Shown here in pieces: positions 11,323 to 21,012 of a DNA stretch of 64,000 nucleotides. The translations under genes and the position numbers were made by a program. The number at the start of each line of letters is the position of its first letter. Within the stretch, counting starts at the first letter, position 1. This stretch comes from Herbaspirillum sp. LeCh32-8 (GTDB taxonomy: Bacteria; Pseudomonadota; Gammaproteobacteria; Burkholderiales; Burkholderiaceae_D): positions 62,001 to 126,000 of the forward strand of contig NZ_JAGIPZ010000002.1 in NCBI RefSeq assembly GCF_017814915.1. Reading direction: 5' to 3'. A model generated the notes under the pieces. The model was not told the DNA's origin, did no database searches, and saw only the letters and a program-made list of their open reading frames with translations.

Positions 11323-12342
11323 ATGTCAACCATCAAGGACGTCGCCCGACTGGCCGGAGTGTCGTACACCACGGTCTCCCACGTACTGAACCAGACGCGC
11401 CCGGTCAGCGCCGACGCGCGCGAGCGCGTGCTGCGCGCGGTCGACGAGCTGGCCTACGTGCCCAGCGCGCTGGCGCGGTCGCTCAGGAGCAAGGTGACCG
11501 GCAGTATCGGACTGATCATTCCCAATAACACCAACCCGTATTTCTCGGAGCTGGCGCGCGGCATCGAGGATTACTGCTACGAGGCCGGCTACAGCGTCAT
11601 CCTGTGCAACTCCGACGACGACCCGGACAAGCAGCGCGACTACCTGCAGGTGCTGCAGACCAAGCGCTGCGACGGCCTGATCATCGCCACGCTGACCCAG
11701 ACCGACCTGAAGCCCATGAGCCGGCTGGACATTCCCACCGTGCTGCTGGACCGCGCGCCCAAGGAGCTCGACACTGACCTGGTCAGCACCGACAACGTGC
11801 TGGGCGGCCAGCTGGCGGCGCGCCACCTGCTGGACATGCAGCGTCGCCGCGTGGCCTGCATCGCCGGCCCGGCCGGGCTGGCGCTGTCCGACGAGCGCGT
11901 GCAGGGCTTGCGCGGCAGCCTGCAGGAGGGCGGCCGGCAGCTAGACGAGGCCGACCTGCTGCACGCCGACTTCAGCAGCACCGGCGGCTACCACGCCGCG
12001 ATGCAGTTGCTGCGCCGGACAGGCAAGGAGCAGCGCCCCGATGCCATCTTCTGCTGCAACGACATGATGGCCATCGGCGTGCTGCGCGCAGCCGGCGAGC
12101 TGCAGATCGAGGTGCCGGGCGCCTTGTCGGTGGTCGGCTTCGACGATATCGAGCTGGCCCAGTTCGTCCATCCGCCGTTGACCACGGTGGCGCAGAACAC
12201 GCGCCGCCTGGGCAACCTGACCGCGCAGTTCCTGCTCGAGCGCATCGCCGATCCCTCGCTGCCGGCACGGCGCGAGACGGTGACGCCGCAATTGCAACTC
12301 CGGGGCTCGACCGCCCCTTTGAAGAAACAAGGCACAACATGA
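11323..12342 (+). CDS. rbsR: LacI family ribose operon repressor
   Basis: A 339-aa LacI/GalR regulator. The N-terminal helix-turn-helix (TIKDVARLAGVSYTTVSHVL, residues 3-22) and hinge helix region are followed by a periplasmic-binding-like sensor domain with the usual GLIIPNNTNPYF and VVGFDDIELAQFVHPPLTTV motifs. It lies inside the rbs operon, between the transporter and rbsK, and is the likely binder of the palindrome at 7532-7547. Its stop overlaps the rbsK start (ATGA at 12339), so the two are translationally coupled. Confidence 0.92.
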   Translation: MSTIKDVARLAGVSYTTVSHVLNQTRPVSADARERVLRAVDELAYVPSALARSLRSKVTGSIGLIIPNNTNPYFSELARGIEDYCYEAGYSVILCNSDDDPDKQRDYLQVLQTKRCDGLIIATLTQTDLKPMSRLDIPTVLLDRAPKELDTDLVSTDNVLGGQLAARHLLDMQRRRVACIAGPAGLALSDERVQGLRGSLQEGGRQLDEADLLHADFSSTGGYHAAMQLLRRTGKEQRPDAIFCCNDMMAIGVLRAAGELQIEVPGALSVVGFDDIELAQFVHPPLTTVAQNTRRLGNLTAQFLLERIADPSLPARRETVTPQLQLRGSTAPLKKQGTT

Positions 12343-13238
12343 TCGTCATCATCGGCAGCATCAACATGGACCTGGTGTTGCGCGTGCCGCGCATGCCCCT
12401 GCCGGGCGAGACCCTGGCCGGCGAGAAATTCATGACCATCCCCGGCGGCAAGGGCGCCAACCAGGCGGTTGCCTGCGCGCGTCTGTCCGCGCCCGGCACG
12501 CCCGTGGCCATGGTGGCCTGCGTGGGCGGCGACGCCTTCGGCCGCCAGATGCGCGCCTCCATCGTCGCCAGCGGCATCGATGATTCCTTCATCGACAGCA
12601 TCGACGGCGAGGCCACCGGCATCGCCTCCATCATGGTCGACCAGCAGGCGCAGAACAGCATCGTGATCGCCGCCGGCGCCAACGGCCGGCTCGACATCGA
12701 GCACATCGAGCGCGCCCGTTCGCTGATCGCCTCGGCCTCCATCGTGCTGCTGCAGCTGGAGGTGCCGATCCCGACCGTGCTGCACGCGGTGGACGTGGCG
12801 CACGGCATGGGTAAGACGGTGGTGTTGAATCCCGCGCCGGCGCAGCCGCTGCCCAAGGAGCTGCTGCAAAAGATCGACTACCTGATCCTCAATGAAATCG
12901 AGGCTGCCATGCTGGCCGAGGAAGCCTCGGAAGACATACCGCTGCTGGCGCGCAAGCTGCATGCACTGGGCGCGCGCAATGTGGTGGTGACGCTGGGCGA
13001 GAAGGGCGTGTATGGCTCGTTCGAGAAGGCCGGCCAGCGCCATCAGGACGCCAAGAAGGTCAAGGCGCTCGACACCACCGCCGCCGGCGACACCTTTATC
13101 GGAGGCTTCCTGGCCGCGCTGGTGCAAGGCCGCGACGAGTTCGACGCGATCGCCTACGGCCAGGCCGCCGCCGCGCTGAGCGTGACGCGCGCCGGCGCCC
13201 AGACCTCGATCCCGACCCGCGACGAAGTCGCGCCCTGA
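12339..13238 (+). CDS. rbsK: Ribokinase
   Basis: A 299-aa PfkB-family kinase. The N-terminal signature [14 protein letters not shown] and the C-terminal signature [17 protein letters not shown], with the catalytic Asp in GAGD-type AAGD, are intact. It phosphorylates D-ribose at O5, the first step after import, with RbsD supplying the furanose form. The gene starts inside the rbsR stop codon. Confidence 0.93.
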   Translation: MIVIIGSINMDLVLRVPRMPLPGETLAGEKFMTIPGGKGANQAVACARLSAPGTPVAMVACVGGDAFGRQMRASIVASGIDDSFIDSIDGEATGIASIMVDQQAQNSIVIAAGANGRLDIEHIERARSLIASASIVLLQLEVPIPTVLHAVDVAHGMGKTVVLNPAPAQPLPKELLQKIDYLILNEIEAAMLAEEASEDIPLLARKLHALGARNVVVTLGEKGVYGSFEKAGQRHQDAKKVKALDTTAAGDTFIGGFLAALVQGRDEFDAIAYGQAAAALSVTRAGAQTSIPTRDEVAP

Positions 13239-13257
13239 ACCCACGGAAGGATCCCGC

Positions 13258-13650
13258 ATGAAAAAGACGCCCCTGCTCAACGCCGCCATCTCGCAAGTCA
13301 TCGCCTCCATGGGCCACGGCGACACCATCGTGATCGGCGACGCCGGCTTGCCGGCGCCGCCCGGCGTGCCGGTGATCGACCTGGCCGTGACGCGCGGCCT
13401 GCCCGATTTCATGAGCGTGCTGAAGGCGGTGCTGACCGAGCTGGAGGTGGAGTACCACGTGGTGGCCGCCGAGCTGGTCGGTCGTAGCTCGGGCCTGGCC
13501 GGGCAGATCGAGTCGCTCGGCCTGCCGGCCCGGCAACTGCTGCCGCATGAAGAGTTCAAGCAGCGCACGCGCAATGCGCGCGCCTTCATCCGTACCGGCG
13601 AATGCTCGCCCTACGCCAACATCATCCTGGCCTCGGGCGTGGTGTTTTGA
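13258..13650 (+). CDS. rbsD: D-ribose pyranase
   Basis: A 130-aa RbsD/FucU family protein. It shows the conserved [15 protein letters not shown] segment (catalytic His region, residues about 17-31) and the C-terminal [17 protein letters not shown] block. It converts beta-D-ribopyranose to beta-D-ribofuranose for the kinase. It closes the rbs operon and has AAGGA upstream of its ATG. Confidence 0.93.
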   Translation: MKKTPLLNAAISQVIASMGHGDTIVIGDAGLPAPPGVPVIDLAVTRGLPDFMSVLKAVLTELEVEYHVVAAELVGRSSGLAGQIESLGLPARQLLPHEEFKQRTRNARAFIRTGECSPYANIILASGVVF

Positions 13651-13688
13651 TGGTCGCAGGCTAGCCCTGAGCGTTCTCAGCAAACGTG

Positions 13689-13715
13689 AAAATGGCCCCA
13701 TCGGGGCCATTTTTC
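13689..13715 (+). terminator. Rho-independent terminator of rbs operon
   Basis: AAAATGGCCCC (13689-13699) and GGGGCCATTTT (13703-13713) form an 11-bp stem with a 3-nt loop and a following T-run. It can also serve the convergent LysR gene. The stem core recurs in two other terminators at 16276 and 16443. Confidence 0.88.
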
Positions 13716-13732
13716 TTTTCCATAACCTGCGC

Positions 13733-14668
13733 CTACGGCAACTTGACACGCGGCGCGCCGCATACCCGCCGTATCACCTCGCGCAGCCAGCGATGCACCG
13801 GATCCTGTTCCAGCCTTGGATGCCACATCTGCGAGATGGTGATGGGATCGGTCTTCACCGGCAGGTCGAAGGCGAAGGTAGCGGCGCTGCGCGCGCTTTT
13901 CTGCCGTTCCGGCGGAACGTCCAGGAACGACGCCGGTACCAGCGCCACCAGATCGGAGGCGCGCGCCACTGCCAACGCCGTCGGGAAACTGGGCACCAGC
14001 GCCGCCACCGTACGTTCCAGCCCGGCCTGGGCCAGCGCCTGGTCGACCGGGCCATGGCTCTCGCCGTGGCGCGACACCACGACGTGGCCGTAGGCCAGGT
14101 AATGCGCCACGGTGATCTTGCGCAGTCGCGCCAGCGGATGATCCTTGCGCACCACGGCGACGAAGCGGTCACGGTACAGCGCCTGGATGCGTACTTCCGG
14201 CCCCATGTCGCCGACCACGCCGATCTCCAGGTCGGCCATGCCTTCGCGCAGGTAGCGCGGCGACTTCTCCACCTTGGGCGCAAACGATAGCCGCAGCAAC
14301 GGCGCCTCGGCGTGCACCGCACCGATCAGGCGCGCGCCGAAGGCCTCCACAAAACCGTCATTGGCGCGGATCGTGAAGGTGCGTCGCAGCGCCGACAGAT
14401 CGGGCTCGGGCGCGGCCGGCCGCAGCAGCGAGCGCGCCTCGTGCACCGCATTGCGTGCGCGCTCGCGCAGGCCTTCTGCGCAGGGCGTCAACACCATGCG
14501 CCGGCCGGCGCGCACCAGCAGAGGGTCGCCGGTTTCTTCCCGCAGGCGGGCCAGGGTGCGGCTCATGGCGGAGGCCGACAGCCGCAGGCGACGCGCGGCC
14601 CTGGCCACGCTTTCCTCGGTCAGCAGGGCGTCCAGCGCGATGAGCAGGTTGAGATCAGGATCGGACAT
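13733..14668 (-). CDS. LysR family transcriptional regulator
   Basis: A 311-aa LysR-type regulator with the N-terminal helix-turn-helix (LLTEESVARAARRLRLSASAMSRTLARL, residues about 15-42) and a C-terminal substrate-binding domain. It is transcribed divergently from the DHA2 efflux gene at 14794, with a 125-bp gap, and is the likely regulator of that gene. The inducer is unknown. Confidence 0.88.
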   Translation of the reverse strand: MSDPDLNLLIALDALLTEESVARAARRLRLSASAMSRTLARLREETGDPLLVRAGRRMVLTPCAEGLRERARNAVHEARSLLRPAAPEPDLSALRRTFTIRANDGFVEAFGARLIGAVHAEAPLLRLSFAPKVEKSPRYLREGMADLEIGVVGDMGPEVRIQALYRDRFVAVVRKDHPLARLRKITVAHYLAYGHVVVSRHGESHGPVDQALAQAGLERTVAALVPSFPTALAVARASDLVALVPASFLDVPPERQKSARSAATFAFDLPVKTDPITISQMWHPRLEQDPVHRWLREVIRRVCGAPRVKLP

Positions 14669-14793
14669 ACGGGCATCCTAGCATGGCAGATGTGGCGTTT
14701 CATGCAGGTATTAGTTGCAAATGCTGCGTCTTCCGCCATGCATCACCAACCGATATAGTGTATCCATCGCAAAACCGAGAGGATCGGACCAGC

Positions 14794-16248
14794 ATGGAAT
14801 TGTTTTCAGACCAGCCCGGCGACGAGGGCTTGCCGGGCGCCGAGCGGCGCCTGGCGATGATCGCCGTGATGACCACCACGACGATGGCCGTGTTCGACGG
14901 CACCATCGTCAACGTCGCCCTGCCGCAGATCACGCGCGCGCTGAACACCTCGGTCGCCGCCACGATCTGGGTCTCCAACGGCTATCTGCTGGCGACCGCG
15001 ATGACGCTGGCGACCTTCGCGGCGCTGTCCAGCCGCACCGGCTTTCGCAACCTGTTCAGCGCCGGGCTGGCCGTGTTTACCGCTGCTTCTCTGGGCTGCG
15101 CGCTATCGCAATCGATCGAGATGCTGATCTTCATGCGGGTGTTGCAGGGCTTTGGCGGCGCCGCCATGCTGAGCATTGCGCCGGCGATCCACCGCACCGT
15201 ATTTCCCAGCCGGTTGCTGGGGCGCATTCTCGGCCTGAACGCCGTGCTGGTCGCCACCAGTACGGCCGTCGGTCCGGCCCTGGGCGGCACCTTGCTGGCC
15301 ACGCTGAGCTGGCAGTGGCTGTTCGCCATCAACGTGCCGCTGGGCCTGGTGGCGATGTATCTCTCGCTGCGTGCGATTCCCGGCAAGCGCGTGCCGACGC
15401 GTGAGCCCTTCGACATCGCCGGCGCCTTGCTCTCGGCCGTCGCCATGGGGGCCATGATCATGGCGGCCGATGCCTGCGCGCAGATCGCGCATCACGGGCA
15501 AGCCGGCGCGGCGCTGCTGACGGCGGGCGCCTATGCGTTGGTGGCGGTGATCAGCGGCGTCGCCTTCGTCAAGGTGCAACGCCGCGCCAGCGCGCCCTTG
15601 CTGCCGCTGGACATCTTCGCCTCGGCGCGCTTCTCGCTGGCCGCGTTGACCTCGCTGGCCTCCTTCGTCGGGCAGGGGATCGCCTTCGTCGCCTTGCCGT
15701 TCCTGTTCCAGAACGCTTATGGCTACACCGCCTTCGAGTCGGCGCTACTGTTTACGCCATGGCCGATCGGCATCGTGCTGGTGGCGCCGCACGCCGGTCG
15801 CCTGGCCGACCGCCATTCGGCCGCGTTGTTGTCCACCGTCGGCCTGGCCGTTTTCACGCTCGGCCTGGTCCTGCTGGCGCTGCTGCCCGACCAGGCGCAG
15901 GCCTGGGACATCGGCTGGCGCGCGCTGGTATGCGGCATGGGTTTCGGTTTCTTCCAAAGTCCCAATAACCGAGAGATGCTCTCCAACGTCGCCCGCGAAC
16001 GTAGCGGCAACGCCTCTGGCGTGCTGGCCATCATGCGCACCTTCGGCCAGTGCCTGGGCGCGGCCCTGCTGGGAATGGTGTTGTCGGTCTATGCCGCCGC
16101 GGCAATGGCGCACGGCGACCTGCACATGAGCCCGGCGGAAGATGCCATGGCCATACGCGTAGCCTTGTGGGTCGCAGTGGGCGCGACGGCGGTGGCGACG
16201 TTGGTCAGTTTCAGTCGGATGCGGAGGGTGGGGGCGGTTGGGGTTTGA
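14794..16248 (+). CDS. MFS drug/metabolite exporter, DHA2 family
   Basis: A 484-aa protein with about 14 membrane segments and the DHA2 (EmrB/QacA) markers FDGTIVNVALPQI in helix 1 and GPALGGTLLATLSWQWLFAI in the helix 5 region. It would export toxic organic compounds by proton antiport. The ATG at 14794 is preferred over an in-frame start at 14683 because it has a GAGAGG sequence upstream and fits the conserved N-terminus. It is paired with the divergent LysR gene. Substrate unknown. Confidence 0.87.
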   Translation: MELFSDQPGDEGLPGAERRLAMIAVMTTTTMAVFDGTIVNVALPQITRALNTSVAATIWVSNGYLLATAMTLATFAALSSRTGFRNLFSAGLAVFTAASLGCALSQSIEMLIFMRVLQGFGGAAMLSIAPAIHRTVFPSRLLGRILGLNAVLVATSTAVGPALGGTLLATLSWQWLFAINVPLGLVAMYLSLRAIPGKRVPTREPFDIAGALLSAVAMGAMIMAADACAQIAHHGQAGAALLTAGAYALVAVISGVAFVKVQRRASAPLLPLDIFASARFSLAALTSLASFVGQGIAFVALPFLFQNAYGYTAFESALLFTPWPIGIVLVAPHAGRLADRHSAALLSTVGLAVFTLGLVLLALLPDQAQAWDIGWRALVCGMGFGFFQSPNNREMLSNVARERSGNASGVLAIMRTFGQCLGAALLGMVLSVYAAAAMAHGDLHMSPAEDAMAIRVALWVAVGATAVATLVSFSRMRRVGAVGV

Positions 16249-16275
16249 GTTCGGAGCATCAAGATACGTGCAAAC

Positions 16276-16303
16276 GAAAATGGCCCCGTCAGGGGCCGTT
16301 TTC
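16276..16303 (+). terminator. Rho-independent terminator after DHA2 exporter gene
   Basis: GAAAATGGCCCC (16276-16287) pairs with GGGGCCGTTTTC (16292-16303), with one T-G pair and a 4-nt loop. It shares its core and the upstream GCAAACG with the rbs terminator. Confidence 0.78.
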
Positions 16304-16442
16304 TTGATGCTGGAAGGAGTCTCCCGGGATTGCGCCTGCAGGCGCAAACCGCTCGCCGGGCGCGGCGCATGTGTTGCGAAATCTCCGGCTCGCTGCGCAT
16401 CCGTTTCACGGCCGCAGGATCGATTTCCGGAGGCGACACCTA

Positions 16443-16480
16443 CAAAAGCAAATGGCCCCGTGAGGGGCCATTTGCTTTTG
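16443..16480 (-). terminator. Hairpin terminator immediately downstream of ssrA
   Basis: A perfect 17-bp stem (16443-16459 with 16464-16480, loop GTGA), core AAATGGCCCC / GGGGCCATTT. It starts 2 bp after the tmRNA 3' CCA and is the natural ssrA terminator; the symmetric stem may also act on + strand transcripts. Confidence 0.82.
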
Positions 16481-16482
16481 TA

Positions 16483-16843
16483 TGGTGGAGGCGGCGGGAA
16501 TCGAACCCGCGTCCGCAAGCACTCTACAGACAGTTCTACATACTTAGTGCTGTCATTTGATTTAACCCGGCCGACGCGGACGCACACGCTGCGGAAAGGC
16601 TAGTCACCTTAGATTTAACCCCGGTCCAAGTGACCCGTTCCGAGGCGATTCTCTGTAAATGACTCCACCGCTGTTGCCAGCCCACCCCAGAGACGAGATG
16701 GTGTGGAGCTAACCGCGATTAAGCGGCCAGTGCGTACGAGTTATCGTTAGCAGTTATTTAAGTTCTGACTGTATTTACGAGGTGATCAGTCCTCGGTATG
16801 CCCTGTTCTGCTTTGCAACCCACGTCGAAACCAAGTCGCCCCC
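16483..16843 (-). ncRNA. ssrA: Transfer-messenger RNA (tmRNA)
   Basis: The minus strand begins GGGGGCGAC (5' end at 16843) and ends CGCCTCCACCA (3' end at 16483). GGGGGCG and CGCCTCC form the 7-bp alanine-type acceptor stem, and a T-arm with GGTTCGATTCC lies just inside the 3' end. The 361-nt one-piece molecule includes the resume codon and a 10-residue tag reading frame. With SmpB it rescues stalled ribosomes and marks the truncated proteins for proteolysis. The 3' end is intact and no integrase lies beside it. Confidence 0.96.
16719..16751 (-). other. tmRNA-encoded proteolysis tag ANDNSYALAA
   Basis: From the resume codon GCT (16751-16749) the frame reads Ala-Asn-Asp-Asn-Ser-Tyr-Ala-Leu-Ala-Ala and ends in TAA at 16721-16719. 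The ALAA end is the usual degron recognised by ClpXP and related proteases. Confidence 0.92.
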
Positions 16844-16854
16844 GCAGAGGGTGA

Positions 16855-16860
16855 ATTATA
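16855..16860 (-). promoter_or_regulatory. ssrA promoter -10 element
   Basis: On the minus strand TATAAT, a perfect -10 consensus, lies 11 bp upstream of the mature tmRNA 5' end, consistent with a short 5' leader removed by RNase P. No clear -35 is seen at the right distance. Confidence 0.65.
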
Positions 16861-16942
16861 ACCTACTGTATGGGCGACCATGGCTTTATCAAGTCCGGCC
16901 GGCCATTTCCTTGGCCGGAGTGGCGTCCGGCCGTCATCGCGC

Positions 16943-19900
16943 TCACTGGATGTTCAGGTCCACCCGGGCGGTGGGCTCCTTGTCGGGGATGCCGTCACCG
17001 CTGAGCTTGGGGGCGATCAGGAAGATGCGCTCGGCCGGGATCACGCTCTGCTCCTGCAGATAGTTGCGGACCTGGTCGGCGCGCGCCTGGGCCAGCTTGC
17101 GCAGGTCGTCTTCGCTGACCTTGGTGTTGCCGGTGATTAGCTTTTGCATCTCTTCCGGCGGCAGCGACTTGGCGAAACCGATAGCGTTGCGCGGCTTGTC
17201 GAACTTGGCGTCCTTGTAGACGCGCTCCAGGTACTTGGCGCGGTCGGCGTCGCTCAGCTTGATCGGGCCGGAGGGCTGGCCTTCTTTTTCGATCAGGTCG
17301 CGGCGCTTCATGGCGCGCATCTGGCGGTTCAGTGCTTCCTGGCGCAGGCCTTCGTCGTCGACCTTGGGATCAACCCGGCCGGTAATGTCGAGCTTGATCC
17401 CGGGGCGTTCGTTGAGCACGTAGCCCAGCGCGTCCAGCTTCTTGCGCACCTCCGGCGTGATCTCGGAAGAGCCTGGTTCGAAGGCAATGTAGCGCAGTTC
17501 GCCGATGTTCTCCGAACTGTTGAACATCGAGCCGATCAGCGCGAACGGCGAGGTGACGGCCTTGACGATCAGGTTCACGAACACGCGCACGATGATGCCG
17601 CCGACCGAGAATTCCGGATCCGACAGCGAGCCCGAAATCGGCAGGTTGAGGTTGATGTTGCCGTTGCGGTCCTTCAGCAACGACACCGCCAGCATCACCG
17701 GCAGCTTGGTGGCGTCGGGGCTGTCGACGCGCTCGCCGAAGGTCAGCTGCTCGATGCGCACATCATTTTGCGCCACCAGCTTGTCGTTCTCGATCTTGTA
17801 CTGCACGTCCATGGACAGCTTGCCCTTGGTGATCGGGTAGCCGGCGTACTTGGCCGAGTAGGGCGTCAGGCGCGGCAGCTGCACGCCGTTGGCGCTGGCC
17901 TTGATGTCGAGGAACATTGGCTTGAACAGCGGATTGAGCGAGCCTGAGATCTGCAGCGGGGCGTCGTTGTCGATCTTGCCGCTGATGTTGACCGGCGCCG
18001 GTTGCGGCTTCTCGGAGGAGATCTCGCCGATGGTGCCGGCCAGGCCGGTCATGTTGGCGGTGTAGTTGGGTTTGACGAAATTGTCGGTGTAGTTGATGTT
18101 GCCCTCAGCCAGCACCACCTGGCCGACGCGGATGACGGGCGCGTTCGGATCGGCCGCCGGCGCGGTCACCGGTGCGGCCGAGGTGGTGGTCTTGCGGCTG
18201 GTGGCGGAGGGCTTGCCGTCCTTGTCGGTCTTCTTGCTGTCGTCGGTGATCGAGCCTTGCGACTGGGCGTCGGAGACTAGGATGTCCTGCAGGTTCAGAC
18301 GGCCCTGCTCGGACAGGATGGCGCGGGCGTAGAAGCTGTTGAGTGCGATCTTGTCCAGCGACACCTGCGCGCGCTCGCCGATCTTCGCTTGGATTCCGGA
18401 GAGATCCAGCGCGCGCCAGCGCAGGAAGTCGGTCGAGGTGACCTTGTCCTGCATGCGCAGGTTGTTGACCGCGGCGCTGCCGCTGTAGCTGAGCGCGAAC
18501 TTCTGCTGGTTCAGCGGCGGCGTCACGGCCAGCTTGCCCTTGGCGCTGAGCAGGCCGCTGGAGAGCGTGACGTTGAGCACGTTGGCGAAGTAGCCCTGGA
18601 ACGGCGCCACCGGTAACGCCCGGGCGTCCAGCTCCAGATCCACGCTCTTGAACTGCGGCGCGCTCTGGCCCTTGATGTCGAGCTTGCCGCTCTTGTCGAA
18701 CTGGGCCTGCAGGCTCAGTCTGGTGGTCTGATCCAGCTTGCTGGAAATATTTTGCACCTGCAGGTTGATGCCGCGGATCTGCAGCTTGGATTTGGCCACG
18801 CCTGCGTCTTCGAAGTTGATGCCGCTGTCGGTCAGGCTGAAAGTGTTCAGTTTGGCGACCCATTGCGCGGCGGGCGCGCCTTTGGCTGAAGTCCGTTCGG
18901 CCGGCGCCGGGGGGCGCCCGGCAGCGGCTGCATCGGTGGCAGGCGCATCGGTTTGCAGTTTTTGTACGCTGAAGCTGCCGTCACTGTCACGGCGGATGTC
19001 GCCACTCAGACCGTTGATGCGGATGGCGTCGGCCTGCGCCTGGCGCGCGGCCAGGTCCAGCGTCGCCTTTTGCAGGGCGATCGACTTCACGCTGATGGCG
19101 CTGGCGGACTTGGCCTTGGGCGTCAGCTTGAGCGTGGCCAGCTCCAGGCCGGCGTCGTCCAGTTTCAGCTGGCCGTCCTGGAAGTGAATCTGCGCGGCGC
19201 CGGAGAGCTTGCCCGCGACGTTGGCGGCCAGCGCGCGGTTGAGGTAGTTCTGGTAGCTGGCGATGTCGACGCCTTCCAGCGTGGCGCGGCCGTTGAGCTG
19301 CGCTTTCATGGGGGCCAGTTCGCCGTCGAAGGCCAGCTTGCCGTGGCCGTTTTCCAGCATCGAGATCTTCAGTGCGGCGGGCTTGGCGTCGGCGGCGGTG
19401 GAAAGCTGCGCGGCGTCGACGCTGAACTGGGTCAGCTGCACGTTCTGCGCGGGCGCGGCGTTGGCCTCGTCGCGCCAGTTGATTTCGCCGTCGCGCACGC
19501 TCAGTTGTTGCACCAGGATCGCGGCGGCCTTCTTTTCTTCGGCGGTGGGAGCAGGCGCGGCAGGGGCAGGTGCGGGCGCAGCAGGCTTGCCGGCCTTGGC
19601 GGCGGGTTTGCCGCCGGCCAGTGCGCGCACCCAGTTGATCTCGCCGCGTGCGTTCATGGCGGCCCAGACTTGCGGCGCGGTGAGGCTGACTTGCTGGATC
19701 TCGCCGCCGGCGTCGAGCACGTCGAACTGCTTGAGCGTGGCCGATAGCTGCTTGGCTTTGAACAGCTGGCCCTGGTTCTTGTCCTGTACCGCGACGTCAT
19801 CGAGCACGACGTCGCCGGCGAGCGCCACGCGCGGCTTGTCGTCGGTGCGCACGAAACTCAGATCCAGCTTGGTGGAGAGTTTGGCGCTTTGCAGCACGAC

Positions 19901-20668
19901 CGGCAGTTCGGCCGGCACGAAGGGCAGGTAGCTGACGACGTCGAGCTTGTCGATGTCGATGGCGAAGGCCGACTCCAGCGTGTTGGCGAACGGCTTGCTG
20001 CGGCCCTTGAGCAGGAAGGGCGTGCCATTGATGTTGGCCGACAGCTGCGGCTGCACGAAGCTGTCGACGCTGCCGGGAAGATTGGAGATGAACGGCAGGC
20101 CGATCTGCAATGCGGCGACGTCGATGTTCTTGCCGGTGACTTTGTCCTCGAAGCGGATCTTGCCGTCCAGCAGCTGCACGTTGGCCAGCGAGAATTGCGA
20201 CTTGGCGTCGCTCTTGGGCATGGCGTTGATGCGGTCGAGAATGTCGGAGAAGTTGTAGTGACCGATGCCGTCGGCGTCCAGGCGCACGACGTGGAGGTCG
20301 GGCGCGGTCAGCTTGATTTCATCAAGCACCGGGGTCAGGCGGAAGATCGAGAAGGACGATGCGTTGACCAGCAATGACTTGGCGGCGAAGAAGGGCGTTG
20401 TGCCGTCCGGCTCATACAGCGTGACGTCAGAGACGGTCAGCGCCAGCCGGAACGGATTGAAGCGTACTTCGCCGATATCGAGCTTGCGGCCGATTTGCGC
20501 CTGCGTTTGCTCGATCGCGGTCTTCTTGACGAGGGAGGGCAGGGCCAGCCAGCTGACGGCGGCCAGCACCAGCAGGATGCCGACGATCCAGGCCAGCCAC
20601 TTGAGTGGCCGGCGCAGGCGCGCCCGGTCGAAGTTCTTGATGGTCGCTGCGATGCCCGGATTGGCCAT
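16943..20668 (-). CDS. DUF748 (AsmA-like) large envelope protein
   Basis: A 1241-aa protein with one N-terminal membrane segment (residues about 20-42, WLAWIVGILLVLAAVSWLAL) and a very long extracytoplasmic part made of DUF748 repeats, which resemble the AsmA/TamB-type beta-rich bridge proteins. A low-complexity Ala/Pro/Lys linker lies near residues 350-380. The C-terminal part (LRYIAFEPGSSEITPEVRKK and ITGRVDP) has an OmpA-like flavour that is usual in this family. It may act in outer-membrane lipid or protein homeostasis, but the role is not established. The ATG at 20668 (MANPGIAA) has AAGGAACAAGG upstream; longer starts are less likely. Confidence 0.82.
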   Translation of the reverse strand: MANPGIAATIKNFDRARLRRPLKWLAWIVGILLVLAAVSWLALPSLVKKTAIEQTQAQIGRKLDIGEVRFNPFRLALTVSDVTLYEPDGTTPFFAAKSLLVNASSFSIFRLTPVLDEIKLTAPDLHVVRLDADGIGHYNFSDILDRINAMPKSDAKSQFSLANVQLLDGKIRFEDKVTGKNIDVAALQIGLPFISNLPGSVDSFVQPQLSANINGTPFLLKGRSKPFANTLESAFAIDIDKLDVVSYLPFVPAELPVVLQSAKLSTKLDLSFVRTDDKPRVALAGDVVLDDVAVQDKNQGQLFKAKQLSATLKQFDVLDAGGEIQQVSLTAPQVWAAMNARGEINWVRALAGGKPAAKAGKPAAPAPAPAAPAPTAEEKKAAAILVQQLSVRDGEINWRDEANAAPAQNVQLTQFSVDAAQLSTAADAKPAALKISMLENGHGKLAFDGELAPMKAQLNGRATLEGVDIASYQNYLNRALAANVAGKLSGAAQIHFQDGQLKLDDAGLELATLKLTPKAKSASAISVKSIALQKATLDLAARQAQADAIRINGLSGDIRRDSDGSFSVQKLQTDAPATDAAAAGRPPAPAERTSAKGAPAAQWVAKLNTFSLTDSGINFEDAGVAKSKLQIRGINLQVQNISSKLDQTTRLSLQAQFDKSGKLDIKGQSAPQFKSVDLELDARALPVAPFQGYFANVLNVTLSSGLLSAKGKLAVTPPLNQQKFALSYSGSAAVNNLRMQDKVTSTDFLRWRALDLSGIQAKIGERAQVSLDKIALNSFYARAILSEQGRLNLQDILVSDAQSQGSITDDSKKTDKDGKPSATSRKTTTSAAPVTAPAADPNAPVIRVGQVVLAEGNINYTDNFVKPNYTANMTGLAGTIGEISSEKPQPAPVNISGKIDNDAPLQISGSLNPLFKPMFLDIKASANGVQLPRLTPYSAKYAGYPITKGKLSMDVQYKIENDKLVAQNDVRIEQLTFGERVDSPDATKLPVMLAVSLLKDRNGNINLNLPISGSLSDPEFSVGGIIVRVFVNLIVKAVTSPFALIGSMFNSSENIGELRYIAFEPGSSEITPEVRKKLDALGYVLNERPGIKLDITGRVDPKVDDEGLRQEALNRQMRAMKRRDLIEKEGQPSGPIKLSDADRAKYLERVYKDAKFDKPRNAIGFAKSLPPEEMQKLITGNTKVSEDDLRKLAQARADQVRNYLQEQSVIPAERIFLIAPKLSGDGIPDKEPTARVDLNIQ

Positions 20669-21012
20669 GGCCCTTGTTCCTTGTCGATGCCGCGGTGGGC
20701 CGCCGCGTCGGGAAAGGCAGGCGGCGCCGTTGCGTATTTTGATTGTGATCTTGTCGGAGCCGTCGGGACGCGTAGCGCGCTCGTATCGCATGAATTCGCA
20801 TGAACGCACATGACTCGAGTCGAATCGCGCGCATCCCGATGTCCGCTGCCGCGTGCGCCGGCTCCCGTGCGTTATTTTAATGCGCCGGGGGAAAACTGGG
20901 CGAGCTCATGCGCCGGCTCCGTGCGCGTGCGCACGGACTGGCATTCAGAGGCGAAAAGGCGGGGGAAGTTTCAGCGCCGCATCCGATGACGCAGCGCGTT
21001 GTGGCAGCAGCG
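20669..21012. other. Intergenic region between DUF748 and gph genes
   Basis: 344 bp between two leftward genes. It must hold the promoter of the DUF748 gene and the 3' end of the gph transcript. I see no convincing gene, hairpin terminator or repeat in it. Confidence 0.5.

Noticed and set aside
16483-16843. tmRNA gene as an integration site of a genomic island.
   Set aside because: The 3' end is intact, but no integrase, second attachment copy or composition change is seen beside it.
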